The notes beneath the pieces were generated by a model that was not told the origin of the DNA, did no database searches, and saw only the letters and a list, made by a program, of their open reading frames with translations. From NCBI GenBank assembly GCA_937951455.1, contig CALFBU010000297.1, forward strand, positions 1-21,667: 21,667 nucleotides of DNA, given 5' to 3'. How positions within the stretch are numbered: position 1 is the stretch's first letter; the number at the start of each line of letters is the position of its first letter. This DNA comes from an uncultured Rhizobiaceae group bacterium (GTDB taxonomy: Bacteria > Pseudomonadota > Alphaproteobacteria > Rhizobiales > Rhizobiaceae). Below, piece after piece: positions 7,483 to 16,252 of this stretch. The position numbers were made by a program, and so were the translations under genes.

Positions 7483-9786
7483 TTAAGAAGCCTGATTGAT
7501 AACAGACCAAAGCTTTGCTGGTGTGACCGGCATATCGATATGGTCAATATTATATTCACGATATAAGGCCTCAACAATCGCATTCATCACCGCAGGCGTA
7601 GCGCCGATCGTGCCGGCCTCACCTGCGCCCTTAATGCCTAGCGCATTGGTTGTAGAGGGCACGTTACGGGTTGAAAAATCAAAGCCTGGAACATTGTCTG
7701 CCCTTGGCATGCCGTAGTCCATAAAAGACGCCGTCAAAAGTTGGCCTTCTTCGTCATAAACGACATTTTCATTCAGGCACTGACCAATGCTTTGTACGAT
7801 GCCGCCGTGCACTTGCCCTGCCAGCAGAATTGGATTCACGGTGACGCCAAAATCATCCACGACAGTATATTTTACGATTTCTGTGACACCAGTATTGGGG
7901 TCTATTTCAACTTCACAAATATGCGTGCCATTAGGGTAGGTGGCTTCTTCTTGTTGAAACTCGCCTTCGCCAGTCAGGTCCGCATCATCTTTTGCCGCCT
8001 GAGCAATGTCCGCAAACGATATGCTGCGGTCCGTGCCAACAATGCGCGCTTCGCCATTATCAAGTTCGATATCTGCACTTGAAGCTTCCAACTCATCTGC
8101 GGCGATATTTTTGATTTTCTCGGCCAACTGTTCACTGGCACGAACGACGGATACGCCACCTAATGGGACTGAGCGAGAGCCACCTGTACCACCACCATTT
8201 TCCAATTCATCGGTGTCACCTTGGCGTAGTTGGATTTTCTCATAATCAATGCCAAGTTTTTCCGCTGCCAATTGCGCGTAGGCCGTTGCATGACCCTGAC
8301 CATTGGACTGTGTGCCAATTCTCAGATCAAATGTACCGTCATCTTTTAGGTCTATGAAAGCAGGTTCGGAACCGGCAAAGGCGCAAGCCTCGATGTAAGT
8401 CGACATTCCGATGCCACGAATTTTGCCTTGTAGTTTTGCTTTTTCATTTCTCTCAGAAAAACCATCCCAATCAGCATTTTGCATTGCAAGTTTCATGTGT
8501 TCTTCATATTCGCCTGTGTCATACATTCGTCCAGCAGGTGTGGTGTAAGGTAATTGCTCTGGTGTAATGAGATTGCGTTTGCGAATTTCGTCTGGCGTCA
8601 GGTTTAACTCACGCGCACATTGGTCCACCAAACGTTCGAGCACATAAGCAGCTTCCGGTCTGCCCGCGCCGCGATAGGCGTCAGTTGGCACCGTATGCGT
8701 ATAACTACCGCGCGTTAAAGCTGCCATTGTTGGAATATCATAAAGGCCTGTTGTCATCGTGATGCCGAGATAGGGTATGAAGGGGCCATAAGCATGAAGA
8801 TATGCGCCCATGGCTGCAATGAGATCTATATCAATCGCCGAAAATTTACCGTCTTTATCCATCGCCATTTTTGCAGTGACAACGTTATCACGACCATGCG
8901 CATCGCTGACAAAATGTTCACTTCTGTCACTCGTCCATTTAACGGGGCGACCAAGTTTTTTTGCAGCAACCATGCAAAGCGGATACTCGCGATAGACAAA
9001 AACCTTGGTGCCAAAACCACCGCCAACATCAGGGGTCATGACATGAATTTGCTCAAGCTCCAAACCCATGCAGGCAGCCAAGACACGCCGTTGTCCGAAT
9101 ACGCCTTGAGAACCGACGGTCACATCAAAGCGGCCTGCTTCTTCATCCCAGTTTGCCTGAACCGCTCTGGTTTCCATGTAGTTTGAAATAAGACGATTAT
9201 TAATGAGCTCTATTTCGGTTACATGATCTGCCTCGGCAAAAGCCTTGTCCGTTGCTTCGCGATCTCCCATGAAATGCGTAAAGGCAAGATTTTTATCGCC
9301 GTCTTCGTATACGAGTGCTGAACCCTCTTCGAGTGCTTTTTCTGTATCGGTTGCAGCAGGCAGAATGTCGAAATCTATTTCAATTAATTCCGCTGCATCT
9401 TTTGCGATTGCAACGCTATCCGCCACGATAAAACAAATCGCATCACCAACATGGCGAACTGTGTCTTTGCACAAAATTGGAATATCGCGATTTGCATTCA
9501 TGCTCCCGTCAGGCTGTTTGATGGGCACTATGTTTTGAAGAGGTTTCAAGTCTGCAACATCTTCTGCGGTCAGAACTGCGTGAACACCTGGATGGGCAAG
9601 GGCTTCCGACGTATCCTCTATTTTGAAGGTTGCATGCGCAGCTGGTGAGCGAAGTACGTAACCGTATAAAATACCCTCTTCGGTCTTGTCGTCTGTGTAA
9701 CAACCCTTGCCTGTAATGAAAGCATTGTCTTCTTTGCGAAGCGCTGCTGCGCCCATCCCGAACTTTACATGTGCTACTTTATTCAT
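7483..9786 (-). CDS. Xanthine dehydrogenase family molybdopterin-binding subunit, CoxL form II type, orphan
   Basis: A 767-residue large subunit of the molybdenum hydroxylase family. An N-terminal domain (KEDNAFITGKGCYTDD; RSPAAHA) is followed by the Mo-cofactor domains. Residues 370-376 read AYRGAGR, the form II CoxL signature, not the AYRCSFR of true CO dehydrogenase. The catalytic base is Glu723 in KGAGEAGTIGATPA. GGGTGGSRS is also present. Such enzymes hydroxylate aldehydes, purines or other heterocycles, and CO oxidation is not predicted here. They normally need a 2Fe-2S subunit and an FAD subunit; neither adjoins this gene. No signal peptide is seen, so it is cytoplasmic unless carried by a partner. 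I chose ATG 9786 because GAGG lies 5 bases upstream. A TTG five codons earlier is unlikely. It is divergent from the EamA gene. Confidence 0.93.
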   Translation of the reverse strand: MNKVAHVKFGMGAAALRKEDNAFITGKGCYTDDKTEEGILYGYVLRSPAAHATFKIEDTSEALAHPGVHAVLTAEDVADLKPLQNIVPIKQPDGSMNANRDIPILCKDTVRHVGDAICFIVADSVAIAKDAAELIEIDFDILPAATDTEKALEEGSALVYEDGDKNLAFTHFMGDREATDKAFAEADHVTEIELINNRLISNYMETRAVQANWDEEAGRFDVTVGSQGVFGQRRVLAACMGLELEQIHVMTPDVGGGFGTKVFVYREYPLCMVAAKKLGRPVKWTSDRSEHFVSDAHGRDNVVTAKMAMDKDGKFSAIDIDLIAAMGAYLHAYGPFIPYLGITMTTGLYDIPTMAALTRGSYTHTVPTDAYRGAGRPEAAYVLERLVDQCARELNLTPDEIRKRNLITPEQLPYTTPAGRMYDTGEYEEHMKLAMQNADWDGFSERNEKAKLQGKIRGIGMSTYIEACAFAGSEPAFIDLKDDGTFDLRIGTQSNGQGHATAYAQLAAEKLGIDYEKIQLRQGDTDELENGGGTGGSRSVPLGGVSVVRASEQLAEKIKNIAADELEASSADIELDNGEARIVGTDRSISFADIAQAAKDDADLTGEGEFQQEEATYPNGTHICEVEIDPNTGVTEIVKYTVVDDFGVTVNPILLAGQVHGGIVQSIGQCLNENVVYDEEGQLLTASFMDYGMPRADNVPGFDFSTRNVPSTTNALGIKGAGEAGTIGATPAVMNAIVEALYREYNIDHIDMPVTPAKLWSVINQAS

Positions 9787-9934
9787 AAGATCCTCAGCCA
9801 AGGTGGAGTGTAATTTTACATATATAGCATATAGGTACCTGAAACCGCACAGTCGAGCCTAATATTCAATTCAATTATCTAGTGTCAATTTTGCATGGGT
9901 GTCGATAAACTCAAGTGATGAGTCGGACACATCC

Positions 9935-10861
9935 ATGAGTATTGATACAATCAAGACGAGCTTTAATGCGCTACCCAATAATGTTAAGGGCGGCATTATC
10001 CTCATGTTTGCGGCAGCCGGATTTGGGACTATGGTTGCCCTGATAAAACTTGTTGGTGAGCGGCTAGATGTATTCCAGATTTTGTTAGTTCGTCAGGCCG
10101 TTATGGCTTTGATCGTTGCGCCAACAATTTTGAGTAATTTCCCTGGAAGTTTGAAAACAAATAACTTCGGATTACAGCTTTTAAGAATATTTCTGGCTTT
10201 GGTTGCCATGGGTTTTGGCTTTACAGCCGTCGTCAACATGCCCTTGGCAGATGCAACGGCTATCGGTTTTGCCAAAAGCTTTTTTGTCACCATCTGCGCG
10301 ATATTCTTTTTAAATGAGGTGATAGGGATAAGAAGATGGTTCGCCGTCATCATTGGGTTCATTGGCGTCCTGATCGTCTTGAGACCTGGATTCGAAGGGT
10401 TCACCATTTACGGCGTTTATGCCCTGATTGGCTCTGCTGGGGCTGGCACTGTGATGGTGGTTATTCGCATTTTGACGCGCACGGAATCAACCATATCCAT
10501 CCTTACCTATCAAGCGCTAGGCGTTGGTTTAGCAGTTGCCATTCCCGGAATGTGGTTTTGGATTTGGCCAACCCCTTATGAATGGGCGCTTTTGATCGCG
10601 ATGGGCATCATTTCTTACATCGCTCAGATGTTGAATATTACCGCCTATAAATACGGTGAAGCATCCGTAATGGCTTCGCTGGATTATGTGCGCTTGATTT
10701 ATGCAGTTTTGTTCGGATGGTTATTATTCGAAACTCTTCCGGATTTTTGGACATGGTTTGGCGCGATGATTATTATTTCAGCATCGATTTATACCATCCA
10801 AAGAGAAAATCAGAAAAAGCAGGAAATCGTGGCAACTGCGAAATCGAAAGCTCACGATTAG
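9935..10861 (+). CDS. DMT superfamily permease with two EamA domains
   Basis: A 308-residue membrane protein with ten hydrophobic segments arranged as two EamA repeats. Conserved features include QILLVRQAVMAL after TM1, LADATAIGFAKSFFVTICA, FLNEVIGIRRW and a second-half GEASVMASLDYVRLIYAVLFGWL. Members export or import small metabolites, and the substrate cannot be told from sequence. The start is uncertain: ATG 9935 begins the conserved MSIDTIKTSF region, while GTG 9899 would add 12 hydrophilic residues; neither has a strong ribosome site. A short ATG reading frame at 9895 ends before 9935. The C-terminus is lysine-rich and cytoplasmic. It converges on the dehalogenase gene with only 9 bases between stop codons. 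Confidence 0.88.
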   Translation: MSIDTIKTSFNALPNNVKGGIILMFAAAGFGTMVALIKLVGERLDVFQILLVRQAVMALIVAPTILSNFPGSLKTNNFGLQLLRIFLALVAMGFGFTAVVNMPLADATAIGFAKSFFVTICAIFFLNEVIGIRRWFAVIIGFIGVLIVLRPGFEGFTIYGVYALIGSAGAGTVMVVIRILTRTESTISILTYQALGVGLAVAIPGMWFWIWPTPYEWALLIAMGIISYIAQMLNITAYKYGEASVMASLDYVRLIYAVLFGWLLFETLPDFWTWFGAMIIISASIYTIQRENQKKQEIVATAKSKAHD

Positions 10862-10870
10862 GCTGATGGA

Positions 10871-11524
10871 CTAATCCAGCAATCCATTGAGATCAGAAAT
10901 CGTTTTCAAAGGTGCCAAGTCCAAATATTCATCAGGCTGGGTTGTTCGATTTACCCAATTGCATGAAAACCCAAAAGCTGTAGCACCCGCAATATCCCAA
11001 CGGTTTGAGGATTGAAATGCAACTTGTTCAGGCTGCATGACATATTTATCGATGACCATCTGATAAGTAGCAGGATCTGCCTTGAAGATTTGTATGTCAT
11101 CAATCGAAAACTGATCATCCAGTAAATCGCTTAAGCCTGCATGGTCAACTGCGGATGAAAGCATTTTGGGTGAGCCGTTTGAGAGTATGGCTGTCTTGTA
11201 ACCTTGCTCTTTTAGTTTTTTTAAAACAGACGGCACTTCAGAATAACAATCGAGTGAAAGATAGGCATCCATCAAAACCTGTTTGCAGTCCGGATTACTG
11301 CCGGGCGTGGCTGCGAGTGCAAAGTCCAAGGCTTGTGAAGTGAGGTCCCAGAAATCCTTGTACCGATTCATGGTTGTGCGAACCCAAGTATATTCCAACT
11401 GTTTGTTACGCCAAACTTCTGATACACGGGCAGGATTCTCTCCCACGATATCGAAATGTCTCGAAACTGCAGAATGAACATCAAACAAGGTGCCGTAAGC
11501 ATCGAAGACATAAGCTTTATACAT
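10871..11524 (-). CDS. Haloacid dehalogenase, type II (L-2-haloacid dehalogenase family)
   Basis: A 217-residue HAD-fold hydrolase. Motif I is FDAYGTLFD with the nucleophile Asp8. Motif II is ILSNGSP, then FKADPATYQMV with the motif III lysine, and motif IV is FQSSNRWDIAGA. AYGTLFD together with SSN.WD is the signature of type II L-2-haloacid dehalogenases, which hydrolyse 2-haloalkanoic acids with inversion through an aspartyl ester. Many genome relatives have untested substrates, so phosphatase or other dehalogenase activity is possible. The length matches the family. ATG 11524 has GGGAA about 7 bases upstream. It is divergent from sodB with about 110 bases between them, and convergent with the EamA gene. 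Confidence 0.93.
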   Translation of the reverse strand: MYKAYVFDAYGTLFDVHSAVSRHFDIVGENPARVSEVWRNKQLEYTWVRTTMNRYKDFWDLTSQALDFALAATPGSNPDCKQVLMDAYLSLDCYSEVPSVLKKLKEQGYKTAILSNGSPKMLSSAVDHAGLSDLLDDQFSIDDIQIFKADPATYQMVIDKYVMQPEQVAFQSSNRWDIAGATAFGFSCNWVNRTTQPDEYLDLAPLKTISDLNGLLD

Positions 11525-11635
11525 TTTGCAGTTCCCAAATAATTATCATTTACTGAAGTCTACCCATTGGCAAAGTGGAACGAAAGTCCTAATTATCCAT
11601 TATACGAACCAGTATATAAAATTTGGAGTAATAAA

Positions 11636-12238
11636 ATGGCTTTCGAACTTCCTGAACTACCCTACGCATATGATGCGTTGGACCCGTATATGTCTGCTGA
11701 AACATTGGAGTTTCACCATGATAAACACCACAAGGCTTACGTAGACAACGGTAATAAACTGGCTGAAGAAGCTGGCATGTCTGATAAAAGCCTTGAAGAT
11801 ATCGTTCGCGAAAGTCACGGTTCAAATGCTGGACTCTTCAATAACGCAGCGCAACATTATAACCACATTCATTTCTGGAGCTGGATGAAAAAAGATGGTG
11901 GCGGCAATAAATTGCCAGGCGCACTTCAGGCAGCTTTTGACAGCGATCTTGGCGGTTATGACAAATTCAAATCAGACTTCATGGCGGCAGGTGCTGGTCA
12001 ATTCGGTTCAGGCTGGTGCCGGGTTGCTGTTAAAGACGGCAAGCTTGAAATCATGAAAACACCAAATGGTGAAAACCCGCTCATTCATGGCGCATCGCCA
12101 ATTCTGGGTTGTGATGTTTGGGAGCATTCATATTACATCGACTACCGCAATGCGCGTCCAAAGTACCTGGAGGCATTTGTTGATAACATGATCAATTGGG
12201 ATTATGTGCTGGAAATGTATGAAGGCGCGACAAGCTAA
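11636..12238 (+). CDS. sodB: Superoxide dismutase, Fe type
   Basis: A 200-residue cytoplasmic Fe/Mn-family superoxide dismutase that converts superoxide to oxygen and hydrogen peroxide. Metal ligands visible by motif are His27 (EFHHDKHH), His77 (AAQHYNH), Asp160 and His164 (DVWEHSYYIDY). Gln73 in NNAAQ is the outer-sphere glutamine position typical of iron enzymes; manganese enzymes usually have it elsewhere. The open frame continues upstream to 11567, but the true start is ATG 11636, with GGAG 7 bases upstream and the family's N-terminus MAFELPELPY. An intrinsic terminator follows at 12261. There is no signal peptide. Confidence 0.97.
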   Translation: MAFELPELPYAYDALDPYMSAETLEFHHDKHHKAYVDNGNKLAEEAGMSDKSLEDIVRESHGSNAGLFNNAAQHYNHIHFWSWMKKDGGGNKLPGALQAAFDSDLGGYDKFKSDFMAAGAGQFGSGWCRVAVKDGKLEIMKTPNGENPLIHGASPILGCDVWEHSYYIDYRNARPKYLEAFVDNMINWDYVLEMYEGATS

Positions 12239-12260
12239 TTCATATATAAGACTTTCAATT

Positions 12261-12292
12261 AAAAGCCTCGTGATAGTTACGGGGCTTTTTTT
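12261..12292 (+). terminator. Intrinsic terminator after sodB
   Basis: AAGCCTCGT (12263-12271) pairs with ACGGGGCTT (12279-12287), nine pairs with one G-U and a 7-base loop, followed by five more T. It sits 24 bases after the sodB stop. Confidence 0.9.
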
Positions 12293-12304
12293 GTTCATGC
12301 TATG

Positions 12305-12333
12305 TTGACAGTCTGTTTACTGGACAACTTAAT
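12305..12333 (+). promoter_or_regulatory. Probable sigma-70 promoter of the cytochrome operon
   Basis: TTGACA (12305-12310), a 17-base spacer and CTTAAT (12328-12333, 4 of 6 matches to TATAAT). It lies between the sodB terminator and the GTG start at 12373, leaving a leader of about 33 bases. Confidence 0.5.
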
Positions 12334-12372
12334 TCGCTGTGTTAGCGTTTTACGAACTATAGGGAGAGAGAC

Positions 12373-12819
12373 GTGTTCAACAGAATACTTAGAACTTCAA
12401 TTATCACATCAATTGCATTATTTGCAGTTTCATCAGCTCACGCTGATCCTATCGAAGACCGACAAGCAAAAATGAAGATTGTTGGAAAATCAATGGGCAT
12501 CGTTGGCAAAATGGCTAAGGGTGAGACTGAATTTGATGGTGAAGCAGCACTTGCCGCTTTTGTTGCAATGAAAGATGCCGCAGATGGTTATGAAACACTG
12601 TTTCCTGCTGGTACGGAAACCGGTGGCGACACAGAAGCAAGCCCTAAAATATTTACAGACCGTGCAGGGTTTGAAGAAAAACAAGCTGCTTTTGAAGCTT
12701 CACTGGTTAAAGTAACTGCTGCTGCGCCAGAAAGTGTAGAAGCATTAGGCGTACTCGTTGGCGAGGTTGGTCAAAATTGTGGCGTGTGCCATAAAGCTTA
12801 CCGCGTTAAAAAGAACTAA
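12373..12819 (+). CDS. Class II cytochrome c (cytochrome c' family), exported
   Basis: A 148-residue protein with a Sec signal peptide (basic MFNRILR, hydrophobic core, cleavage likely after SSAHA) and one heme site near the C-terminus, Cys136-x-x-Cys139-His140 (NCGVCHKAYR). The C-terminal site after a four-helix body is the layout of class II cytochrome c / c' (PF01322). Members bind NO, or carry electrons, in the periplasm. The start is GTG 12373, with the purine run GGGAGAGAG directly upstream. The diheme gene begins 12 bases after its stop, so they form an operon. The sixth heme ligand, which would separate high-spin c' from low-spin c-556, cannot be fixed by eye. Confidence 0.9.
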   Translation: MFNRILRTSIITSIALFAVSSAHADPIEDRQAKMKIVGKSMGIVGKMAKGETEFDGEAALAAFVAMKDAADGYETLFPAGTETGGDTEASPKIFTDRAGFEEKQAAFEASLVKVTAAAPESVEALGVLVGEVGQNCGVCHKAYRVKKN

Positions 12820-12831
12820 GCTGGGGGAAAA

Positions 12832-13752
12832 ATGAAGCGATTAGTTAAACTGGGTTTTGCTTTCGCTTTATTTTCCTTTGCATTATTTTGGGGGATGACA
12901 ATCCCCCAAACAATTGATGATAGTGTAAGAACATGGATTGCTAAACCAGGCGATATTGCGCTTGGAGAGCAAATTTTTTGGGCTGGGGGCTGTGCCTCCT
13001 GCCACGCCAAAAAAGATGCTAAGGGTGAAGACAAACTAAAACTTGGTGGCGACCACGCCCTTGTTACACCAGTAGGTATTTTCAATGTTCCCAACATCTC
13101 TCCAGATCCTCAATACGGAATAGGCAAATGGTCTGTTGAAGACTTTGCAAATGCTATGCTTCATGGCACTAGCCCTAAAGGAAAGCATTATTATCCAGCG
13201 TTTCCTTATACATCTTACGCATCAATGTCGTACCAAGATGTAAAGCATTTATGGACTTATCTTCAAACGCTAGAGCCAATTCAAACACAAAACAAACCAC
13301 ATGAATTATCATTTCCCTTTAATATTTCCAGAGGCATCGGTCTTTGGAAATTGGTCTACGCTGACACTCAGCAAAAGGTGAGGGTGGGAGAGAAGGATAA
13401 TTTCTTACAGCGAGGACAATATCTAGTCGAGACATTGGGGCATTGCGGCGAGTGCCACACACCAAGACAAGCCTTTGGGTATGGTGGCATGGATCATACA
13501 AAATGGTTAGCTGGCGCAGCAGCACCTGAAGGTCCAGGTAAAATTCCTAACATCACGCCCCATGAAACCGGAATAGGTAGCTGGTCTCAGGAAGATATTG
13601 TTTATTATCTGGAGTCAGGTTTTACACCGGAGTATGATTCCGTTGGCGGCACGATGGTCGATGTTCAGCAAAATATGGCGAAGCTTCCAAAATCGGATTT
13701 GGAAGCCATCGCTGCATATTTAAAGGCAATTCCTGCCGTTCCTTCGAATTAG
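12832..13752 (+). CDS. Diheme cytochrome c, membrane-anchored or exported
   Basis: A 306-residue protein with an N-terminal hydrophobic segment (residues 7-25) acting as signal or anchor, and two cytochrome c domains. Heme sites are Cys54-x-x-Cys57-His58 (CASCH) and Cys205-x-x-Cys208-His209 (CGECH). Likely axial methionines lie in the ASMSYQ and GGTMVDV regions. The repeats NISPDPQYGIGKWS and NITPHETGIGSWS mark the internal duplication and resemble the cytochrome subunits of periplasmic alcohol or gluconate dehydrogenases and of Mo hydroxylases. No such dehydrogenase is adjacent, so the electron donor is unknown. The ribosome site GGGGGA is strong. Its stop overlaps the stop of ptrB on the other strand by 4 bases. 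Confidence 0.9.
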   Translation: MKRLVKLGFAFALFSFALFWGMTIPQTIDDSVRTWIAKPGDIALGEQIFWAGGCASCHAKKDAKGEDKLKLGGDHALVTPVGIFNVPNISPDPQYGIGKWSVEDFANAMLHGTSPKGKHYYPAFPYTSYASMSYQDVKHLWTYLQTLEPIQTQNKPHELSFPFNISRGIGLWKLVYADTQQKVRVGEKDNFLQRGQYLVETLGHCGECHTPRQAFGYGGMDHTKWLAGAAAPEGPGKIPNITPHETGIGSWSQEDIVYYLESGFTPEYDSVGGTMVDVQQNMAKLPKSDLEAIAAYLKAIPAVPSN

Positions 13753-15836
13753 GCTTTTCCGACTGCTTTTAGAGCAAAAGCATATGAGCGCGCTGCATCT
13801 TCCAAGGCTGCGAAACGACCAGATTTTCCGAAGTGGCCAGACGACATATTGGTGCGTAGAAGCAGGATATTATCATCTGTTTTATACTCACGCAGCTTGG
13901 CAACCCATTTTGCAGGCTCCCAATAGGTAACGCGAGGATCAGATACGCCGCCTGTCACGAGCATGGCTGGAGAGTCTTTTTTCTCAACCTTATCGTAAGG
14001 TGAGTAGCTTGCAATATCATCAAAAGCTTGCTTGCTTTCAATAGGATTTCCCCATTGTGACCATTCACCAGGCGTTAGCGGCAAACTATCGTCAAGAATG
14101 GTATTAAGCACATCGACGAAAGGCACGTCGGCAATCACGCCTGCAAATAAATCTGGCGCCATATTAACCGTAGCACCGACTAACAGACCGCCTGCGGATC
14201 CACCCATGATGACGATGTTTCCTTTAGACGTGAAATCAAGTTTGATAAGTTCTTCACCTGCTGCAATGAAATCATGGAATGAATTTACTTTCTTGCCAAA
14301 CTTGGCATCTTCATACCACTGGCGGCCTTTTTCTTCGCCACCGCGCACATGCGCCACCGCATAAATGAATCCGCGATCGACAAGTGATAAGCGATTGGCG
14401 CTAAAGCCTGCAGGCATAGACATGCCATAAGAACCGTAGCCATATAAAAGGCATGGCGCAGAACCGTCTATGGCTGTGTCTTTATGATGAAGAATGGTCA
14501 CAGGCACTTGCGCACCATCATGGCTTTTCACGTGAATGCGTCTTGCAATATAATTTTCACTATTATGCCCGGAAGGTATTTCGGCTTCTTTTAGAAAAGT
14601 GCGTTCACCTGTTTCAAGATCATAGTCAAAGACTTGCGACGGTGTTGTGGGCGATGAGTAGTTGAAACGAAATAAATTGGTATCGAATTCGGGGCTGGGA
14701 GAAACGCCCAAGGCATAGGCTTCTTCCTTCATAGAAATTTTATTGACCTTGCCATCTTTACCCATAAAGCAGATGCGGGGCAGGGCGTTCTCACGCTCCA
14801 TCCAGATTACCCAGTCTTTATAAGCACTGCACGAAATAATCATGCGACCTTCCTTGGATGGAATGAAGTCTTTCCAGTTTTCCATGGCAGGTTTGTCGAC
14901 TGGGGTTTCCACAACTTTAAAATCTACCGCCCCGCCAGCATTGGTATGAATAAGAAAGCGATTTCCTTGATGTTCAAGAGAATATTCAAGTTCGTCTTGG
15001 CGTTCTTGAATGATAACGGGGTCTGCTTCGATGTTATCAGTCGGAATAATACGGAGTTCATCTTGGTCATTCATGCCGGCAGATAAAATGACGTAGGCAT
15101 CTGATCGCGTTTTGCCGACACCACAATAAAACCTTGGGTCTTGTTCTTCGTATACAAGGACGTCTTCATCAGGCGATGAGCCCAAGGTGTGACGATAGAT
15201 TTTTGAAGGGCGATGGTTTTCATCAACACGGGAATAAAAAAGTGTAGTCTCATTTGCCCAGGTGGCCGAGCCTACATCTTTGATCTCAACATCGCGGTCT
15301 ATGCCGGTATCAAGGTCTCTAAAAGTGAGCGAATAATATTCTGCACCTGATGTATCACGGCTCCACGCCAGAATAGAGTGGCTGGGGTCTTCGTCAACAA
15401 AGCCGATTTCGAAGTATTCCTTGCCTTCAGCTTCCTTGTTTACATCCAGAAGAACTTGCTCTTCACCGCCATCGCGTGGTGTGCGAATGCGTATTGGATG
15501 TTCACCACCTTCAATATACTTCCATGAATACGCAAAAGGCCCGTCTTTAACCGGAACCGAATTATCGTCTTCTTTTATCCTGCCGCGCATTTCTGCAATC
15601 AATGTTTCCTGCAAGCCTTTTGTGTCAGCCATCGCAGTTTCATAATAATCATTCTCTGCGTTGAGGTATGACTTGATATCTTCTGGAAGCTTGTCAGGTT
15701 CGCGCATGGCTTCTTGCCAGTTTTCTGCCCTCAGCCAGAAATAATCATCCTTGAGAGAAACGCCATGGAAGTTAGTCTCGTGTTGTTTTTTATTGGTAAC
15801 AGGCGCGCCTTTGAGGGCCGGAAAACGAATTGTCAT
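13749..15836 (-). CDS. ptrB: Oligopeptidase B / protease II (S9A serine peptidase)
   Basis: A 695-residue cytoplasmic serine peptidase that cleaves small peptides after Arg or Lys. An N-terminal beta-propeller covers about residues 70-420, and the C-terminal alpha/beta hydrolase domain holds the catalytic triad: Ser547 in GGSAGG, Asp633 in SDPRVTYWEP and His668 in SGHFGKSG. The stretch YGYGSYG with RGGEEKGRQWYEDAK is typical of the family. Length is as expected. ATG 15836 lies 17 bases after the msrB stop and has no clear ribosome site, so coupling to msrB is likely. A TATAAT sits 4 bases upstream of the ATG but lacks a -35 partner. The end overlaps the diheme cytochrome gene by 4 bases. Confidence 0.96.
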   Translation of the reverse strand: MTIRFPALKGAPVTNKKQHETNFHGVSLKDDYFWLRAENWQEAMREPDKLPEDIKSYLNAENDYYETAMADTKGLQETLIAEMRGRIKEDDNSVPVKDGPFAYSWKYIEGGEHPIRIRTPRDGGEEQVLLDVNKEAEGKEYFEIGFVDEDPSHSILAWSRDTSGAEYYSLTFRDLDTGIDRDVEIKDVGSATWANETTLFYSRVDENHRPSKIYRHTLGSSPDEDVLVYEEQDPRFYCGVGKTRSDAYVILSAGMNDQDELRIIPTDNIEADPVIIQERQDELEYSLEHQGNRFLIHTNAGGAVDFKVVETPVDKPAMENWKDFIPSKEGRMIISCSAYKDWVIWMERENALPRICFMGKDGKVNKISMKEEAYALGVSPSPEFDTNLFRFNYSSPTTPSQVFDYDLETGERTFLKEAEIPSGHNSENYIARRIHVKSHDGAQVPVTILHHKDTAIDGSAPCLLYGYGSYGMSMPAGFSANRLSLVDRGFIYAVAHVRGGEEKGRQWYEDAKFGKKVNSFHDFIAAGEELIKLDFTSKGNIVIMGGSAGGLLVGATVNMAPDLFAGVIADVPFVDVLNTILDDSLPLTPGEWSQWGNPIESKQAFDDIASYSPYDKVEKKDSPAMLVTGGVSDPRVTYWEPAKWVAKLREYKTDDNILLLRTNMSSGHFGKSGRFAALEDAARSYAFALKAVGKA

Positions 15837-15853
15837 ATTAATTATACCAATGC

Positions 15854-16252
15854 TTAAATTTTATCGGGATCAAAATTAAGCGCATGACCATTCATGCAAT
15901 ATCTTAATCCAGTTGGTTGCGGTCCATCGTTGAACACATGTCCAAGATGCGCATCGCAATCTTTACATCGTACTTCTATACGAGTCATAAAAAATGAGCG
16001 ATCTTTATGCTCTGTAACGGAATTTTCTTCCATAGGCTCGTAAAAGCTTGGCCAGCCTGTTTTTGAGTCAAACTTTGCTGCAGTTCGAAAGAGGTCATTC
16101 CCACAACACACACAAGTAAAAGTGCCATCACGATGTTCTTCTTGATGAGGGCCTGTAAAGGCGCGCTCTGTACCATGTTTGCGTGTGACGTGATATTGTT
16201 CTGGCGTCAGTATTTCTCGCCATTCGGCGTCTGTCTTGGATATTTTTGGCAT
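15854..16252 (-). CDS. msrB: Peptide-methionine (R)-S-oxide reductase
   Basis: This 132-residue repair enzyme reduces the R-epimer of methionine sulfoxide in proteins. Zinc is held by two CxxC pairs, Cys47/Cys50 and Cys96/Cys99 ([10 protein letters not shown]). The catalytic cysteine is Cys119 in LRYCMNG. The loop KTGWPSF has Thr where many MsrB proteins carry the resolving Cys (G-C-G-W), so recycling may use another cysteine or go directly through thioredoxin; this is inference. There is no signal peptide. It is probably the first gene of an msrB-ptrB operon, an association that fits protein repair plus peptide turnover. Confidence 0.96.
   Translation of the reverse strand: MPKISKTDAEWREILTPEQYHVTRKHGTERAFTGPHQEEHRDGTFTCVCCGNDLFRTAAKFDSKTGWPSFYEPMEENSVTEHKDRSFFMTRIEVRCKDCDAHLGHVFNDGPQPTGLRYCMNGHALNFDPDKI

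Noticed and set aside
8794..9186. 130-codon plus-strand frame inside the CoxL-like gene
   Set aside because: Antisense shadow of a well-supported coding region, with no ribosome site and no recognisable domain.
7483..9786. True (form I) carbon monoxide dehydrogenase large subunit
   Set aside because: The active-site loop reads AYRGAGR, not AYRCSFR, so the Mo-Cu site cysteine is missing.
14032..14364. 110-codon plus-strand frame inside ptrB
   Set aside because: It lies opposite the catalytic domain of ptrB. The composition is that of a reverse-strand shadow.
15837..15846. TATAAT four bases before the ptrB ATG, suggesting a leaderless transcript
   Set aside because: No -35 box at a suitable distance (that stretch is the msrB end). 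The msrB-ptrB spacing fits a simple operon, and AT-rich DNA yields TATAAT easily.
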